Part shown: one piece after another, positions 44,201-57,620 of the stretch
Numbering within the stretch: position 1 is the stretch's first letter
Layout of the letters: the number at the start of each line of letters is the position of its first letter
Source of the DNA: Micromussa lordhowensis
Taxonomy: Eukaryota > Cnidaria > Anthozoa > Scleractinia > Lobophylliidae
Reading direction: 5' to 3'
NCBI GenBank assembly: GCA_964020085.1
Contig: OZ026608.1
Span: 20,465,623-20,529,622, forward strand
Length of the DNA: 64,000 bases
Notes under the pieces: generated by a model
Databases searched by the model: none
Seen by the model: only the letters and a program-made list of their open reading frames with translations
Told to the model about the DNA's origin: nothing
Translations under genes and position numbers: made by a program

Positions 44201-44406
44201 GTTCATTTGCCTAGACACAAAAAGTTTTTGATTCTTTGATGGTTTCTCTTTTCGCACTTTTTATCGGTTGTCTTTTGATTTGTAGAAATAAGAAAAACTT
44301 CAGATTAAAACACGGTTATCAATGATTTGATGCTATACAATCTTTCGCCAAGCTGCTGCTACAAATGTAACGGAAATTTATTTTTGTCTCAACAACTACA
44401 TTTCAA

Positions 44407-44835
44407 GTAATGATTCGATTTAGCTCCCTCCTTCCGATAAGTGCCCCCTTTTGGATAAGCGCTCCTATTCTAATGTGTTTTTATTAATAAGCGCCCCCAT
44501 TCCAATAAGCGCCCCTATTCTAATATTATAACATTACAGCGCCGTCAGAGTACTTATCAACGGAGCTTCATCTACCTTAATTGCTCACACACGTAATGCC
44601 GCATTACAAAATCAGTGGTCTTCGTCTGAGTTTCCCAACTGTTATGTCCACGCGAGTGCAGAATTCCTTCAAAAGTTTTGTTTTGAACATTTGGTGGTTT
44701 CTCAGGAAAGTAATAAGCGCCCTGTCCCGAATAACCGCCCTATCCCGAAAACAAAACGCCCTGTCTCGAATAAGCGCCCTCCCTTGAGGTACCCAAAGTA
44801 AATAAGAGCCCCGGGCGCTAAATCGAATCATTACG
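44407..44835. mobile_element. TIR element with AATAAGCGCCC subrepeats
   Basis: The ends GTAATGATTCGATTTAG and CTAAATCGAATCATTAC are exact inverse copies. Inside, AATAAGCGCCC-type words repeat about eight times. About 430 bp. Confidence 0.8.
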
Positions 44836-45437
44836 GCACCTTGACAATATTACCCTTCACTTGCCTAAGCTACAAAATGACAAAGAAGTATCGTGGTTTT
44901 CCTTGCAACAGTCAGTGCCTAGCTTGGAAATAAGAGAATTTATACCCGTTTGGTTATATTGTAATCCTCCTTGGGTTCATTTACTTACGGCTTTCTCCTC
45001 GGACTAGGTAATCCATTTACGACAAAACGCCCGCAAACACTTATGTATGTTTTTGCGCATGCACACGAAGTCAGAGCTCACGTGAGACGTGAGTGAAACG
45101 GAACCTGGAAGGGAAGGGCGTTCTGCTTAGACATGCTTGTACCCTGTCAGTTCAACATATCAATTCATCTTAATTATTTGTCTTAATTGTACAGCTGCTG
45201 AGAATTCGACAAACCAGTGAACTGGGAGAAAGTGCAAAGATCTTAACTGTATATTGTACAATGTACACACAGCAGAACAAAGGATTATAAATAAACTGGC
45301 GATGTATAAATATATAGCGTGAACGTATACGAGCTCGATCATAACATGTCACAGATGGGATGCACGAGATTAGCCTGTCCAGCAGGAAAAAACTCGATTT
45401 CCGTGTGGTATGAAGCAGACGCGGAAAATAAAACCTC

Positions 45438-45475
45438 GTTCCCAGGGTTTCTCAGAGACCCTGGGAACGAGATTG
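45438..45475. repeat. Perfect hairpin, CTCGTTCCCAGGG arms
   Basis: CTCGTTCCCAGGG and CCCTGGGAACGAG pair around a short TTTCTCAGAGA loop. It is part of a small dispersed repeat by appearance. Confidence 0.6.
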
Positions 45476-45814
45476 AGAAAAAACGTCCCAGTTTTTCGTG
45501 ATCGAAATTTGTTATTTTAAAATTACTCCAAGGAAGAAACGAAGAAGAATAACAAAACAACAAAAACAAACTGAGAAAAAAACTAAAATTTATATTGAAA
45601 AAAAGAACCCTTGATTTGATCCATTATATTAGTGTAACTAAATCCATTGACTTCTGATCGTCGGAGTTTAAAGATCATCTCTTGGTCTACAGTCACGCTT
45701 GCTGAAATGTTATCAATACGTTCAACCGTGAAAAGCGAGGGACTTCGGATTATCGTTTAAAATAATACATATCAAAGTACGTTCAAGGGGACAGTTCAAA
45801 TTTCGATGATAAAT

Positions 45815-45877
<63 letters not shown>
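45815..45877. repeat. Microsatellite (AAT)n
   Basis: About 20 uninterrupted AAT units. Confidence 0.95.
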
Positions 45878-47249
45878 TTCTACTGCGCCAGTATCCGAAT
45901 GTTCAAAGGCGCTATCAGCCATGTCATTGATAAAGTAATTTTAAAAGTAAGGACATTATTTTTTTAGGGCAACACTTAAAATAAACCGCAGCAATACAGC
46001 AGGGACGCAGACTTCGCTAGCTAGGTGTGTCTTGCGAACACACACACTGATTGACGGAAGTCCGTGTGCGTTCGCCGGCTAGATTTATAGACAGGAATCA
46101 GCGCAGACGAAAAGTGAAATAGAATGCGAGGGGATTGGCCTCGTCACTTTCAACTATTCTCTCTTTTTTTGTAAGAATACATCTTATAAGAATATCGAGG
46201 CTGAAATTTGTGAAATTGTAAGAATACTTTAAGAATATTTTAAGAGAGTTTGTGTTGAAAATTTGTGAATACATTACAATTACCTTATATGTTTTCAGCT
46301 GAACATATAAAATTCTGCCTTACTCTAAACAGTAAAACTAGCCAAAAAATAACAAAACCAGCATTAGTTCTTTGTTCGATGCTAATAATGTTTCTGGAAG
46401 AAGTCATGTGTGTCATATCGGGCTTTATTACTGAAATGTCATACGCTAAGAATGTTCACTAATATTTTCAGCCCAAAATGTGCAGAAAAAATACGAATAA
46501 CCAGCCTAGAACGGAAAAATAATATTCTTATAAAAAATGCTAAAGAACACTGAACGTTTGCATTTGTTAGAGTATATATTACTCCTTTTTCAGGGCTGGT
46601 CGGTTAGTTCAGTTAACACGAGAGTCCACATGATAGGAGAGCCGGCGGTTAGTCAAGGGCTTGTGTTAGAGTCTAATATCAAAGTTCAGTTGAAATGTAA
46701 TGCCCCAGTGTAAAGGGCTTGGTATCAGAAGAAATTGTTTTGATTTAACTGGGATTATTACATGGGTGAACAATGAAGATCGTTGACTAGCTTTTATATA
46801 AGAGAAACCGAACAAAATAGGCAGATTTTTGTAACTGGCGTTTAGAGTTGTGACAAAGATCCACGATTCCTGCCCTACCCACGAGCCCGTTTATCCGCTC
46901 TTCCGGTGAAAAGTTATCTTCGATTCTTCACTTCCAATCTTGGAAATTTGGATTTTTCACTTACACCTGTTATACCTATTTGTAAAAGAAGGTACCCTGC
47001 TTCCAAAAGCTTTTTTTCTTCTTAAAATGCACGTGGACTCAATTGGACTTGAACCATGAACTCTGAACCTCATTAGATGGAGGTATTCAGGTAAGTCGGT
47101 ACTTCGAGCTATTGAAATTTCAACAACTCTGTACCTCTTACCCGTTAAATTGCCACCCGTCATTCTCGCTTTTGATCATACCTAATAAAAATATCTGTTT
47201 GCCAAATAACGCTTGCGAAATTTGCGTTGGTGGTGTTACGTATTTTAAG

Positions 47250-47305
47250 TGACGTCACGCATAACATCACGGATAAAAGTCATCACGGACAACGTCATCA
47301 CGTGA
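47250..47305 (+). promoter_or_regulatory. CRE and E-box upstream of PP2C-like gene A
   Basis: A full CRE palindrome TGACGTCA lies at 47250-47257 and an E-box TCACGTGA at 47298-47305, about 170 and 120 bp upstream of the gene A start codon. Both are plausible promoter sites by sequence and position; binding is not shown. Confidence 0.4.
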
Positions 47306-47421
47306 TTTTTAACCTTGTGGTACTCAGATGGACAAAATCCGAAATTGTTTTCTTCGGTTAGTAACCTGCTAAATCGAGGTGGTGTGAGGGTAGAAGCAGT
47401 TAGTAAGACTTCACCAGCGTA

Positions 47422-50187
47422 ATGGTCGACATCGAAGGCGCATATTGGAGTTACTCACACGCTTTTCAAATCGTGCATTGCAGCGAAAGCTCGACTAGCT
47501 CTGACAGTGGAATCTTCAGTGACTGCAATTCAGACGGGGACGCCGTTTCTGTTGTCGAAGAAGCGGATTATTCTAAGAAATTGCAAGACGCGATTAGGTA
47601 GGCAGTTGTTTACACGGACTAATGAAAGAATTCTTCTTGATTTAGGGGAACTAAACTAGTTGAGCAAGCTTGATTCGGTCAATTCACCCATTTGCAGCTT
47701 ATTGCAAAATAGTTCTGGACCCTTATTTGAACTGGAGGTCAGTCTGAAGTCTTATTTGGTCATTAGTCAAGCTTACGTAGTCCAGTTTCTCTACACTTCG
47801 GGTTAAATATTTTCTTCCCATTCCCTCAATAGGAAAATGACTATAAACAGTATACTTTCACGAAGCTGGTATACGTGACTGACGAGAGATTGTTGATCGA
47901 AACTTCGCAATCTCTGCCAAGCACGATTGTGTTGTGATAGGTGTTTATCAGTTTCATTTGGATTGAATTACAGAAACTCGTTCCACCAGAGCTAACTTTA
48001 GACAAGTCTTATTTTTAACCACAGAGCAAATTGTGTTTACCAAATTTTATTACAGTAAACTGAAACAAAAGCCATTTCCATTTCCGTTAAAAATGTTAAT
48101 GAGTTGTCGCCTATTCGCTCATTCGGGGTCACGACCTCACTTGTTTGTTTCAGCGGCGTATTAGGAAAGCGTATTTCTTCGATTTTTTAGCATCAAATTA
48201 CGTACCAATCAATGCAGTGAAGAGTGCTAGATTACAACGCCTACGATCTCGATCTCGCTCATAGTTAGTAGAGGGCAAATCGAAATTGCTTCTTTCAATC
48301 GTTCGAGTTGGAGAAACTTCAGAACGGGTCGAATTCTTCTACGACTGCGAAAACAGTTTCAAGGGTAAAAGGTAGGGTTTCAATTTCGTTTTCGATTTGT
48401 TTCATCTCGTTCAAGATATCTCGAAGGCTTCATTGTATGTAACCGTTGAGATTTTTGCTTGTTCGATTCTTATCTGACCTTCGGTTTCTTTTAAGAGTTT
48501 GGATACTTCTAGTACTGACACCCTTGCAGTACTGTGTCGCCTTTTGCAAATTTTGTAACAGTGACCAAACGAAATTTATTCTTAGTTTCGTAGAGTCTGT
48601 TAGAGATCTAGATGTTTTTAAGTTAAGCGTTTAAGTTATGGGTTTTTGCGTGTTCAGCTGCTAAATTTTCCTTCTTGAAATCCGGAGGCTACACTTTATA
48701 TCTTTTCGAAATGTGTCTTCGTTTTACGATGACGACGCGCGCATTGAACAAGTTCTGCGGACAGACATCATTCGAACGTGGTAGAAATGGAGTCAAAAGT
48801 TCCTGTGTTCTTATCATCTCATTAATCAGTTCGTACCTAAACATATTTAACTTGTATGAAATGGTATGTTTCAAAGATGTACTTTGCCCGCAAATTTCCA
48901 AGTGAAATTCTTCTGTGTTTCTTCTCCGATTGTCAAGTTTGAGGTCACGCGACCACTACACGTGAGTCAAGTCACTTCTCAATGGACTGACATTGCGCAA
49001 ATTTTCACCTAACCGCAAACGCAAACGGTTTCATTGAATGCAGATGTACATTTTGGGGGAGTAGGTAATTTCCAATTATACTCGTCTGATGTTTTGGTGT
49101 ATTGGCTGGAAAGAATTCACATGCTATTAGGTTTTATGGTGCAAGTATGAAATCACGTGAGGTTCTGCTATACTATTACGTAAGAGTAGTTCTTTGATCT
49201 TATGTCATTTTCATAGTGGGAGTTCAAGCTGTTAATAGTCTGCAACAAAATCCTTTATTTACTTAATTTTAACACATAATGCAATAGATTACAATGTACT
49301 CAGAAGGGAGAATACTGGTAAATATATTATTTTCCTGCTTTGAGAATAGCATGTAAACAGGAGGCCTAAAAAAGGGTGTGAGAGGGGATGTGTTTTATGA
49401 GGGCCTGGCTGAGATATTATGTAATGTTTGTATGCTGTACCACTATGGAAGATGTGGATTAAACCATTACATAGTGGATGTTTTAGTGTGTCAACAATGA
49501 TTTAAAGCATCCATTTTTGAAGTAATATATCAAACACGAAATACTGTGTTTGATCACCTTTCCAAACACCCAGAAGAGAGTTGAAAATGTGATGCGCAGC
49601 CGAGTATTTTTGATGAACTTTGAGATCTTTGTAAATGTGGTCAAACACTGTCTTAAGTGTTTGATATAACTTCTCAATCGAAACTAAAACTTAGGAGAAA
49701 ATGGAGAAATAAAATCGTAAAAATCTCTGCTAAATTAATGTCTAATAACTGAGGCTTTGGATAAACAATTGAGAATAAAAATTAGTGATAAAAATTGTGA
49801 ATGACGTTTGGATGAATCGTTAAAATTAATGTCAGATATCCAAACACCATCACCGTCAACTTGATGAATTATTACGAGTTTGAGTGAGGGAGTTGAAGTG
49901 CAGGCTTTCTCCTGTTGGCTTCCTACCATACAACAAAAACAGAGAAACATTTATTTAATCTTATGGATTTCACTGTTTATTAAAATGAGTCTAAGTGTTT
50001 TCAGAAAATCTGCTTCTCTAGCAAAGTTTTCTCCAGTTGCTCATCAAGGAAATAATTAATGTCTTTGAGAGACTTGAGGTCTGGAGCTACCATCTCCACT
50101 CTTTGTTTTAGTGCTATTGTTAGTTAGATATTAATTAGTTTGTAAAGCGATATAGAGCTTTTGTATATATACTGCTATAGAAATAAA

Positions 50188-50246
<59 letters not shown>

Positions 50247-52283
50247 GTGTATCCTTAATTACTCTGTGTGATGTTGCATGGCTACTTACAGTTTTGTTTC
50301 TTTGTTGCCAAAAAGGATTTTTTCTGCTTTGTGCCGTCTGAGAACTAAGTTTCCTGCAAAAAAAATTAGTGAGAATCAACAAATCTACAACTGCAGTGTT
50401 AATTGCTAGCAGTCTATTCGCTATTTTGCATTATTTGTAACAAAAAAATATAATTAAATATCAATTTATTGGGTTTCTCTTTTTCCCTCTTCAGAGAAAT
50501 AATGGTACGGCAGAATGAAGTACACTGGAGTAGACAATACTGCAATCTACCATGTCACAGAATTGTACCGCCCAGTAAAGAAATACATGCCGCAGCTACG
50601 GGACCTGAAGAGGGTGTTAAGAATATCACTCTAGAACCAATATCTCCCACCAGTAAATCTGAATGGAAGAATAATAAGAAAGCAAAGGGTTGTGAACCCT
50701 TTGGCAGATGGACAAAGCGTCACTCCCGAGCTTATGGTATTGGAACCTCATTGTACGACTGTGATCCTGTCACGAACTGCACTTCTGGAGATCCAGTTGC
50801 AGATGTCTATGCAGTGGTAGCTGGGGAAAACAGTAGCATTCTAGCCTTAGCTGATGGCGTAAATTGGGGTGAAAAGTCAAGACTTGCTGCCCGTTGTGCC
50901 GTCGCAGGCTGTTTGCAATATTTAAGCAGTCATTTGTACACGGCAAACACTACTCGCGACATTATGGGTATTCTTCTTAAAGCATTTCAGCATGCACAGG
51001 AGTGCATCATCGACAACAATGCAACAATGACGACGTTATGTGTAGCTGTTGTTTGTCAACTTGAAGCTAGTGGAAGGTGGGGCCTCTGTGTAGTCAATGT
51101 TGGTGACAGCCTCGCATTTACGTACAGGACAGGTAAAGGTGTACAGGAAGTGACCATTGGCTCACACTATGACAACGAGGAAAGAGACATGCGTTGCCCA
51201 GGGGGGTCACTTGGCCCTGTTGATGGTTATAATCCAGACTTGAGAAATCTGACTTTCTCGTTTACTGTTCTTGACCCTGGAGACATTGTCTTCCTCACAA
51301 GTGATGGCGTGTCAGATAACTTTGATCCCATCATTGCGCAGTGCAAACATTGTGAGATTCCTGGTTTAAGACGTGCTAACAGTCTTGATTCAATGCTGGA
51401 TGAAATTTCAAAGAGTGAAAGTAAATTGGTAGAAGACAGTAAAGCAGCCTCCATGGGCCAAAGTTCGAAAAGCGACCATGACATTCCCCAGCATCAAACA
51501 TGCGACCCTCCTATTTGGAGACACAAGGTGATGCTTGATGAGATGACTAAGGTAAATGTTGCTCTTGATGATATTGAAAGATCATCTCAACAAGGGAATG
51601 TAGCATCAGTATTTTTTCATTTGTATGGACCTAGCATTTTCCAGACACAAAATTCAGTGGACCCAGATTATTATTTCCATTGTGAAATGCTTTTGATTAC
51701 CGCAACCACCCAGCCCCTGACAAAATCAACATGTATAAAAAATTTGGAATGTTCCACCTTCCTAACCCAAAAGGTATTTATGCTAACCAGGGTATCTATA
51801 TTACCAGTTAACATTTTAATCAACATATTTATTTAACAGGTTATCCAGCAAGAAGGACCTGAAGATCACGTATCAGCGATGGGAGTTTGCGCAAAGCTCC
51901 TTTCACATGTGTGTAGATGCACTGAGAAAAAGCGCTCTTTCCTAGAACAAGTTGACCGTGATGATCACAATCTTGTTACAGTATCAAACAAGGAATTTCT
52001 CAGAGCTAGAGACAAAGAAATTTCACGGCACATGCGTGAGTTGCCAGGGAAGTTAGATCATGCTGCAGTTGTGGCATTTGAGGTGGGCCACTTCTCTTCA
52101 GAACTGCTGAAGTTAGAATCGGGCGGGCAAGCTTATGGTAAGCGAAGACGAAGCTTGTTCAGTGACCTTATTTCTGGACTAAAGAAAACTGCAAACACAT
52201 CAGTTGATGGCCCCTCGGGTGAATACGAGATGATTAGCAGCAGTGACTCTTTCACCGAGCTTTACTCTTTGTTTGGTAACTAA
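47422..52283 (+). CDS. PP2C-like domain protein of CG9801 type, paralogue A, three exons
   Basis: Exons: 47422-47597, 50495-51551, 51840-52283, in phase, about 558 residues. Exon 1 (MVDIEGAYWSYSHAFQ onward) ends at AG/GTAGGC in phase 2 and joins REIMVRQNEVHW. The phosphatase-like domain runs from about residue 150 to 345. It has LALADGVNWGEKSR (residues 176-189), TTLCVAVV, VVNVGDSLAF (near 260) and FLTSDGVSDNFDP (near 325-337). These match the conserved acidic positions of PPM phosphatases, but the DGHGG motif is replaced by DGVNWGE, as in the Drosophila CG9801 family I recall. Whether it dephosphorylates proteins is unknown. The last exon holds GPEDHVSAMGVCAKLLSHVC, LPGKLDHAAVVAFEVG and a Ser-rich end. 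Reading through the second donor at 51551 would add an unrelated tail; the spliced form is preferred because paralogue B has the same junction. Confidence 0.88.
50193..50246. repeat. Microsatellite (ATT)n
   Basis: About 18 ATT units in intron 1 of PP2C-like gene A. Confidence 0.95.
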
Positions 52284-52536
52284 CATTATGCATTACAACT
52301 GAAATATAAAAGTATGTTTATCAATCAGTACCGCCAGTATTTAATGACAAGTGACATTATGGAACCTTCTTCATTCATCTTTTGATGTGGTGGTTATGTC
52401 ATAGTTTGTACAAAACAAAAATTGTATTTCAAAGATTTCAAAGTTATTGCAAGGACCATCCATGACCCATCTTTATTTTTATCCAAGGTTCATTTTCAAA
52501 AGCTCTTTCATTTACACTTTACTACCATGCTCCTTT

Positions 52537-52806
52537 ACTGCGCTTTTCAATAACATACGGACTCTAAAATTCAAAGCTCAACCAACAAATGCGTTTTTTG
52601 CTACCGTCAATCAAATGTTCGGCGGCTCCTCCCAGCTTCTGACTATGTTGTCTGAACTGTGCTCAACTATTTGATTTGATTACCGCGTGCTCGGCAGTAG
52701 TCGGAAACTGGGAGGAGCCGCCGAACATTTGATTGACGGTAGCGAAAAACGCATTTGTCATTTGAGCTTTGAATTTTAGAGTCTGCATGTTATTGAAAGG
52801 CGCAGT
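52537..52806. mobile_element. 270-bp palindromic MITE, copy 2
   Basis: Same length and ends as 19851-20120 (ACTGCGCTTTTCAATAACAT to TTATTGAAAGGCGCAGT), about 90% identical by eye. It lies 250 bp after the stop of PP2C-like gene A, probably near or in its 3' UTR. Confidence 0.85.
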
Positions 52807-53423
52807 AATACTGTTGTACGTGTAGTTAGTTAGGAGGTATTGGTATATTGTCTTGTTCTATAATTCGATCAAGAAGTTCATTTTGTATATAGCAAGAAGT
52901 GCCTTCCAGCTGTATATTACAGTACATGGTAACTGAAAAGAAAGAGGGATTAGGTGGAAAGTAATATGATATTTTATTATATTTTTACATAAAAAAAAAT
53001 TAATTTACATTTTTAATTAAGTTAGAGTAACTGAGTTACTCTTGGAGAGAGATTATTTTATTAGATGTAAAATAGAAAATTAATGTATAAAAGGTAATTT
53101 CAAATTACTAATAATATAAAAATTGAAGTTTACTGAATGGTGTTGTATATATATAAATTGAATGTCCAGATTTGAGAAAGCTTTATATTGGTTTTGGTAC
53201 ATACAGTACTAGCAATATTTTTTGTATCAAAACTGATTCTTTTTCTCAGGTGTTAATGGTACAAATTATAGTGACATTCATCATATTTTGTTTTTAAACT
53301 AACAGATGAACAAATTTAGTAATCAAGAAGGGGATTCGAACAATAGTAGTCATTGTGATATCATTTTATTATAAATGAATAACAGAATTACATAATGTGC
53401 CAAATCAAAACAAGATTCTGAAA

Positions 53424-54118
53424 TACAGTGAAACCTGTATTAAGCAGACCCCATATTAAGTGGACACCCTCTATTAAAGGAGCTGCGTCACGGTTAAACG
53501 ATTTGAAAAATTTAGCCTAAATTTTTCAATTTTGTTGTTTGTAATCCGTGTTAATCTTCTCCATCCTTAACAATCCTTGTTGCTTTATGGTTTATTATTA
53601 TCTCTTTAATGTTTTTCTATCTTTGTAAAGTATTATTTTCGGGTTTCCTTGAATTTAGAGGTAATTTTGTCGATGGTAGAAATAACTCAAAATACCGTGA
53701 CGTAGCCCCTTTAAGTGGACACCAGCTTGAGACCCTAAATTTTCTTCCCACATAGTAAAATAAACCTGCATTCAGCGGACACTTCTGTTTAGCGGACCTG
53801 GGCACAATCCATCTTATTGCAGAGAACCTGCAATAAGCAGACACTTAAAGGGCTTTTTATTTCTAAAAGCTCAGCTCAGACTCCATTACCATTGTTCAGT
53901 GATGTGGTTTTAAAGCTAAGTAGATTATTCCAGATTGACTGACTAGACATCATGCTATAAGCAGTCTTAATGTTCTTACATGTCACTGTGTTACATCAAG
54001 AGTGAATAATTAACTATTATTACACAATATATGAGAACCTCTTTAGATCGGACACCCTGTATTAAGCAGACACTAGTGAGTGTCCCAAGGGTTTCCACTT
54101 AATACAGGTTTCACTGTA
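53424..54118. mobile_element. TIR element with TACAGTGAAACCTGTATTAA ends
   Basis: The left end TACAGTGAAACCTGTATTAA and right end TTAATACAGGTTTCACTGTA are exact inverse copies; TA is a likely target duplication. Inside are further AAGTGGACACC/AGCAGACACT words. About 695 bp, no open frame. Confidence 0.8.
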
Positions 54119-54387
54119 ATTTGTGATGGGTTGATGTATCCTTACATGTTGCAGTGGGGTAAGGAAGGAAAACGAAGGTTGGAGTAAGAATTGAACTAGC
54201 TTATGGCTTTTCCCTCTCTCTTTTGCCTCGTCCAGCCATGATGCTGTTAAACTGCTTTAGTATACATGTACGTAGTTGCAGTATTTAATTATTACACTGG
54301 TAGTTGTACATGTATGTCATGTAGATAAAAATGAACGTGAAGGGTTATTCTAGTTTAGGGGAAAGAAAGCAAAATCAACATGTATTT

Positions 54388-54630
54388 CTGGGCCGGGTTG
54401 TTCGAAAGCTGGTTAACACTAATCCAGGATTAAAAGTTAACCGAAGTATTAATTTTTCTTGTATAAAAATGTTTTCCACTTCTTATGTTTTGTGTGGTTT
54501 GAGATTATTCAAACCCAAAACTGAGGGACAAGCAATATAAACAGAAAACCTCACCGAAAAGTTACAAAACTGAAATCAAAATTGTCGCTAATCCTGGGTA
54601 AGCTTAATCGGCCTTTGAACAACCCAGCCC
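54388..54630. mobile_element. MITE with GGGTTGTTCGAAAG ends
   Basis: The left end GGGCCGGGTTGTTCGAAAGC and right end GCCTTTGAACAACCCAGCCC are inverse copies. The inner words AATCCAGGATTAA and TAATCCTGGGTAAG pair as well. Related to 10541-10655. Confidence 0.75.
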
Positions 54631-55580
54631 TGTACTCCGTAGATCCTTGCAGTATTACATTGGTTACAAATTTGGCATGAATTATGTATAAATTAAAATA
54701 TTGATATTTTATTGATATATTTATTTTGCATTGATTTAATCCATAAAAAAATGCTTAAATTTTGTTGAATACATCAATGTTGAAAAATAAATAAATAGTC
54801 ATTCCTTCAAGCCTAGATTTCCCAGCCATGATTTTAGTGGAATAATTGAAAAAAAGACTTCTGAACGGGTGATCGTCTAATTTGGGAAAGAACTCTAGCT
54901 TTCCATATATGCTAGGACGTAACCCTGCGCCCGCACTCATATCGTTCAGCAAGTTCTCCCACCTTTAACAAACCTTTCAAATTCGGGGGATGTGGTATTT
55001 TGACAAAATTGGGCCTTTTATGGGTATAACGTATACCTGTACCTCTTGTTTGCAAATTTTGGTATTTTGCATGAATTTGAGGGGAAATTTTGGGTACAAC
55101 GAGTTTCCTTTTCAGTATTGGTATAGCGACCCTTATCGATCGCGAGTTTCTAAATGTTACCTTTTCCCATTCCCTAACTGGGCAAAGAAAACTCTCAATA
55201 TGTGTCTGCTGTTGACTTGAGGTTGAATGCGTTGGTTGAATATGAAAATAACACTGATACACATTTCCGTTTACCCTGCGAGCAGAGTTTGTCTAGGAAG
55301 ATTGAAGGAGACGCTGCTCGCATGGTAGTTTCCGTTTGACCAAACTAAGACATCTCATTGCAAACACCCACAGAGCACAGACAGGGCATTCGAGACTATA
55401 AAAAAATAAAAAAATACTCGATTCTGATTGGCTTGCATTATCTTTGGTACAAAACCCTAATTTAGTTTATAAAAAGTGCCTACATCAACAGTTACGCAGC
55501 AGTAAACGCGGGGCACTGAATACAGCGCCAGCCTTAAAATCGTTCTAGTTGGGTGAACGTCAAAACAAAGTCTGCCTTCA

Positions 55581-55660
55581 CTGAGGAATGTTTACAAGCG
55601 AAAACGGTAGGTTTAAACTGTCTCCTTTTGGACAAGGCATATGTCGCTTTTCCTTGTCAA
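55581..55660 (+). other. Duplicated first-exon-like block, copy 1
   Basis: CTGAGGAATGTTTACAAGCG then AAAACG/GTAGGTTT, followed by CTCCTTTTGGACAAGGCATA and GCTTTTCCTTGTCAA. It matches 57543-57620 through the donor-like site and into the following bases. It could be an alternative 5' exon, but its ATG frame does not join exon 59045 in phase. Confidence 0.35.
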
Positions 55661-56269
55661 ACCCCAGTGATCATGTGTCTATGAACTGTTTACAAACCAT
55701 TCTCACTTCGTGTCGAAGTACAGTAATTTAAACACATTTGAAGGCACGGTTCAGACGCCGTACTTCTCATGAGCCGAATCGAATTCGAATTTAGGCCAGC
55801 CTTCGACTGAATTGATTGAGACGCCGATCTCAATTCTAACCGAACTACATTCAATATGACATAAAATTGCATTTCGTTCAGCGCTGATATGTGGTGAACT
55901 CCCTTGAACATGGGAAATAAAAAACCAACCGCGATCCAAAGCCGTCCTGTGTAAAATTATAAAAGTACTGACAGTACCGAATAACTGGCAGACGTTCTTT
56001 GCGAGTAAATTCTTGATCAGTTGATGTTTTCGAAAGAAATTCCCAGTCTCTGGCATGTCACTTACCCTCTGTAACGAAAAAACGTGAGTGCAATTATAAT
56101 AGCGTGACCAACATGTGAAGCCAGTTAGTGTGATTGTGTTTGTTTCAGGCGGAAGGAGAACTTGTCACGGTTTGTGAAGACATCTTGAAGCAATAAAAGT
56201 CAGATATTACAGTGTTTGTATGGCAATCCGATGGCAAATATGAATCACTAATAAGTTAAGATAGTAGGC

Positions 56270-56475
56270 AAAGGATTGCATTAACTAAATTTGAGGTATG
56301 GAGCTGAGCTAGAAAGTGTACAGTCGCGTTTTTAATTTTCCATCCATTTGTCAATGATTTTTTTCCCCAAAGTTGCGCAAAATGAATTATAGTCAAATGT
56401 ATGAAAATTCAAAAAGCGACTGAAAGCCTTCTAGCACAGCTATATCCCTCAAATTTGATGAGTGCAATACCTCGT
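56270..56475. mobile_element. MITE with TTTGAGGTATGGAGCTG ends
   Basis: TTGCATTAACTAAATTTGAG on the left and CTCAAATTTGATGAGTGCAA on the right are imperfect inverse copies. An inner pair CAGTCGCGTTTTT and AAAAAGCGACTG follows. About 200 bp. Confidence 0.65.
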
Positions 56476-57539
56476 CTAGTATCTCAGCTTTGCTATTCAT
56501 AATTCTTCACAATAGCCCTTATGCGTGATGACATCAGACTGGCTAAGATGACTACCATTGCCTTGGTTTGAGAATGCAAATTTTAAATCTTATGATGAAC
56601 TAAAAAGATGAAAAGAATGCCCACGTGAAAACAACACGAAGGCAACGAAGGTTTGAGAAAATGTCGCACAAACGAGTTAAGTAATCGCGCCTTTAAGATG
56701 TATTTTAAAATTTTTTTGAAACTTTTTGCCTTCTGATTCCCTTGAAAACACTGTATTGTGTCCTCATAAAGATGGCTTCCAAAACCATGGTAAGGCATAA
56801 CAATAAATTAGTCTAAAAACGCGATTTCCATGGTCTTCTATCATCACTAATTTGTAGGACTGGCAAATCCACACAAAAGTTGGGCAAAACCTCTACTATT
56901 ATTCTCCACTTTAAAATTTATAAGAAATCTTTTTCTTGCTTTACTATATTTAAGTACATCATATTTTGTAGATCGTGCCGATGGAAATTGTAAGAGCAGT
57001 TTTCACTTGACGTGACTACATTCGAGGCAATCTCAGAATTATTCCACCAACGCGCGTTGGATATGAGATGATAGACTAGCCAACGAGGAGCCAAGTTGGT
57101 TAACATCATCTCGTATCTAACAAGCAGGAGTGCAATAATTGTTTTTTTAAAAAAATCAAGAAATATCGATAAAGGTTCGTTATTATATTTGGTAAGAAAA
57201 ACTAAAACCAATTAAAAACCAATTTTTTTCGTGTTTCTATTGATTGCTGCTTCTTCGTAAGTAGCTTTTTGTTTGCCTGAAAAGGCAAACCTGGAAGTTT
57301 TATGTAAGATAGTTTCGCATTCACATTACCAAGAGCTGACTCCATTCATTCCCGTCCATTGCTCAAATGTGACGGATAGAGTTCAGCGATCTTAAAATTG
57401 ATCCGCTTCCAACCAATCAAACGCGAGGATTTACTGTAGCAGTAAACAATCTTTTGCATAAAAGTTACGCTGCAAGAAACGCGAGACACGGGAAGTTTCG
57501 TCCTCAAATCGTACGCCCTAACTCAAACAAGTTCTCCAA

Positions 57540-57620
57540 TGGCTGAGGAAGTTTTACAGGCCAACAAGGTAGATTTCAGTCATCTTCTTTTGGATAAGAT
57601 ATAGTACTTTTCCTTGTTGA
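57540..57620 (+). other. Duplicated first-exon-like block, copy 2
   Basis: ATGGCTGAGGAAGTTTTACA (MAEEVLQANK) ends at AAG/GTAGAT. It matches 55581-55660. As a first exon of PP2C-like gene B it would end in phase 0, whereas exon 59045 needs phase 2, so translation would then start inside the second exon. Candidate only. Confidence 0.35.

Larger units (their letters stand above)
36808..47421. other. Ten-kb gene-poor stretch with scattered small elements
   Basis: No open frame here has recognisable domains. Small elements are listed separately. A start-like ATG with a following donor (MQVKLRAVK, near 38140-38165) was seen, but no partner exon was found. Confidence 0.55.

Noticed and set aside
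45722..45922. Minus-strand frame with a long Ile run
   Set aside because: Translation of the (AAT)n microsatellite.
50131..50382. Minus-strand frame with a long Asn run
   Set aside because: Translation of the (ATT)n microsatellite in an intron of PP2C-like gene A.
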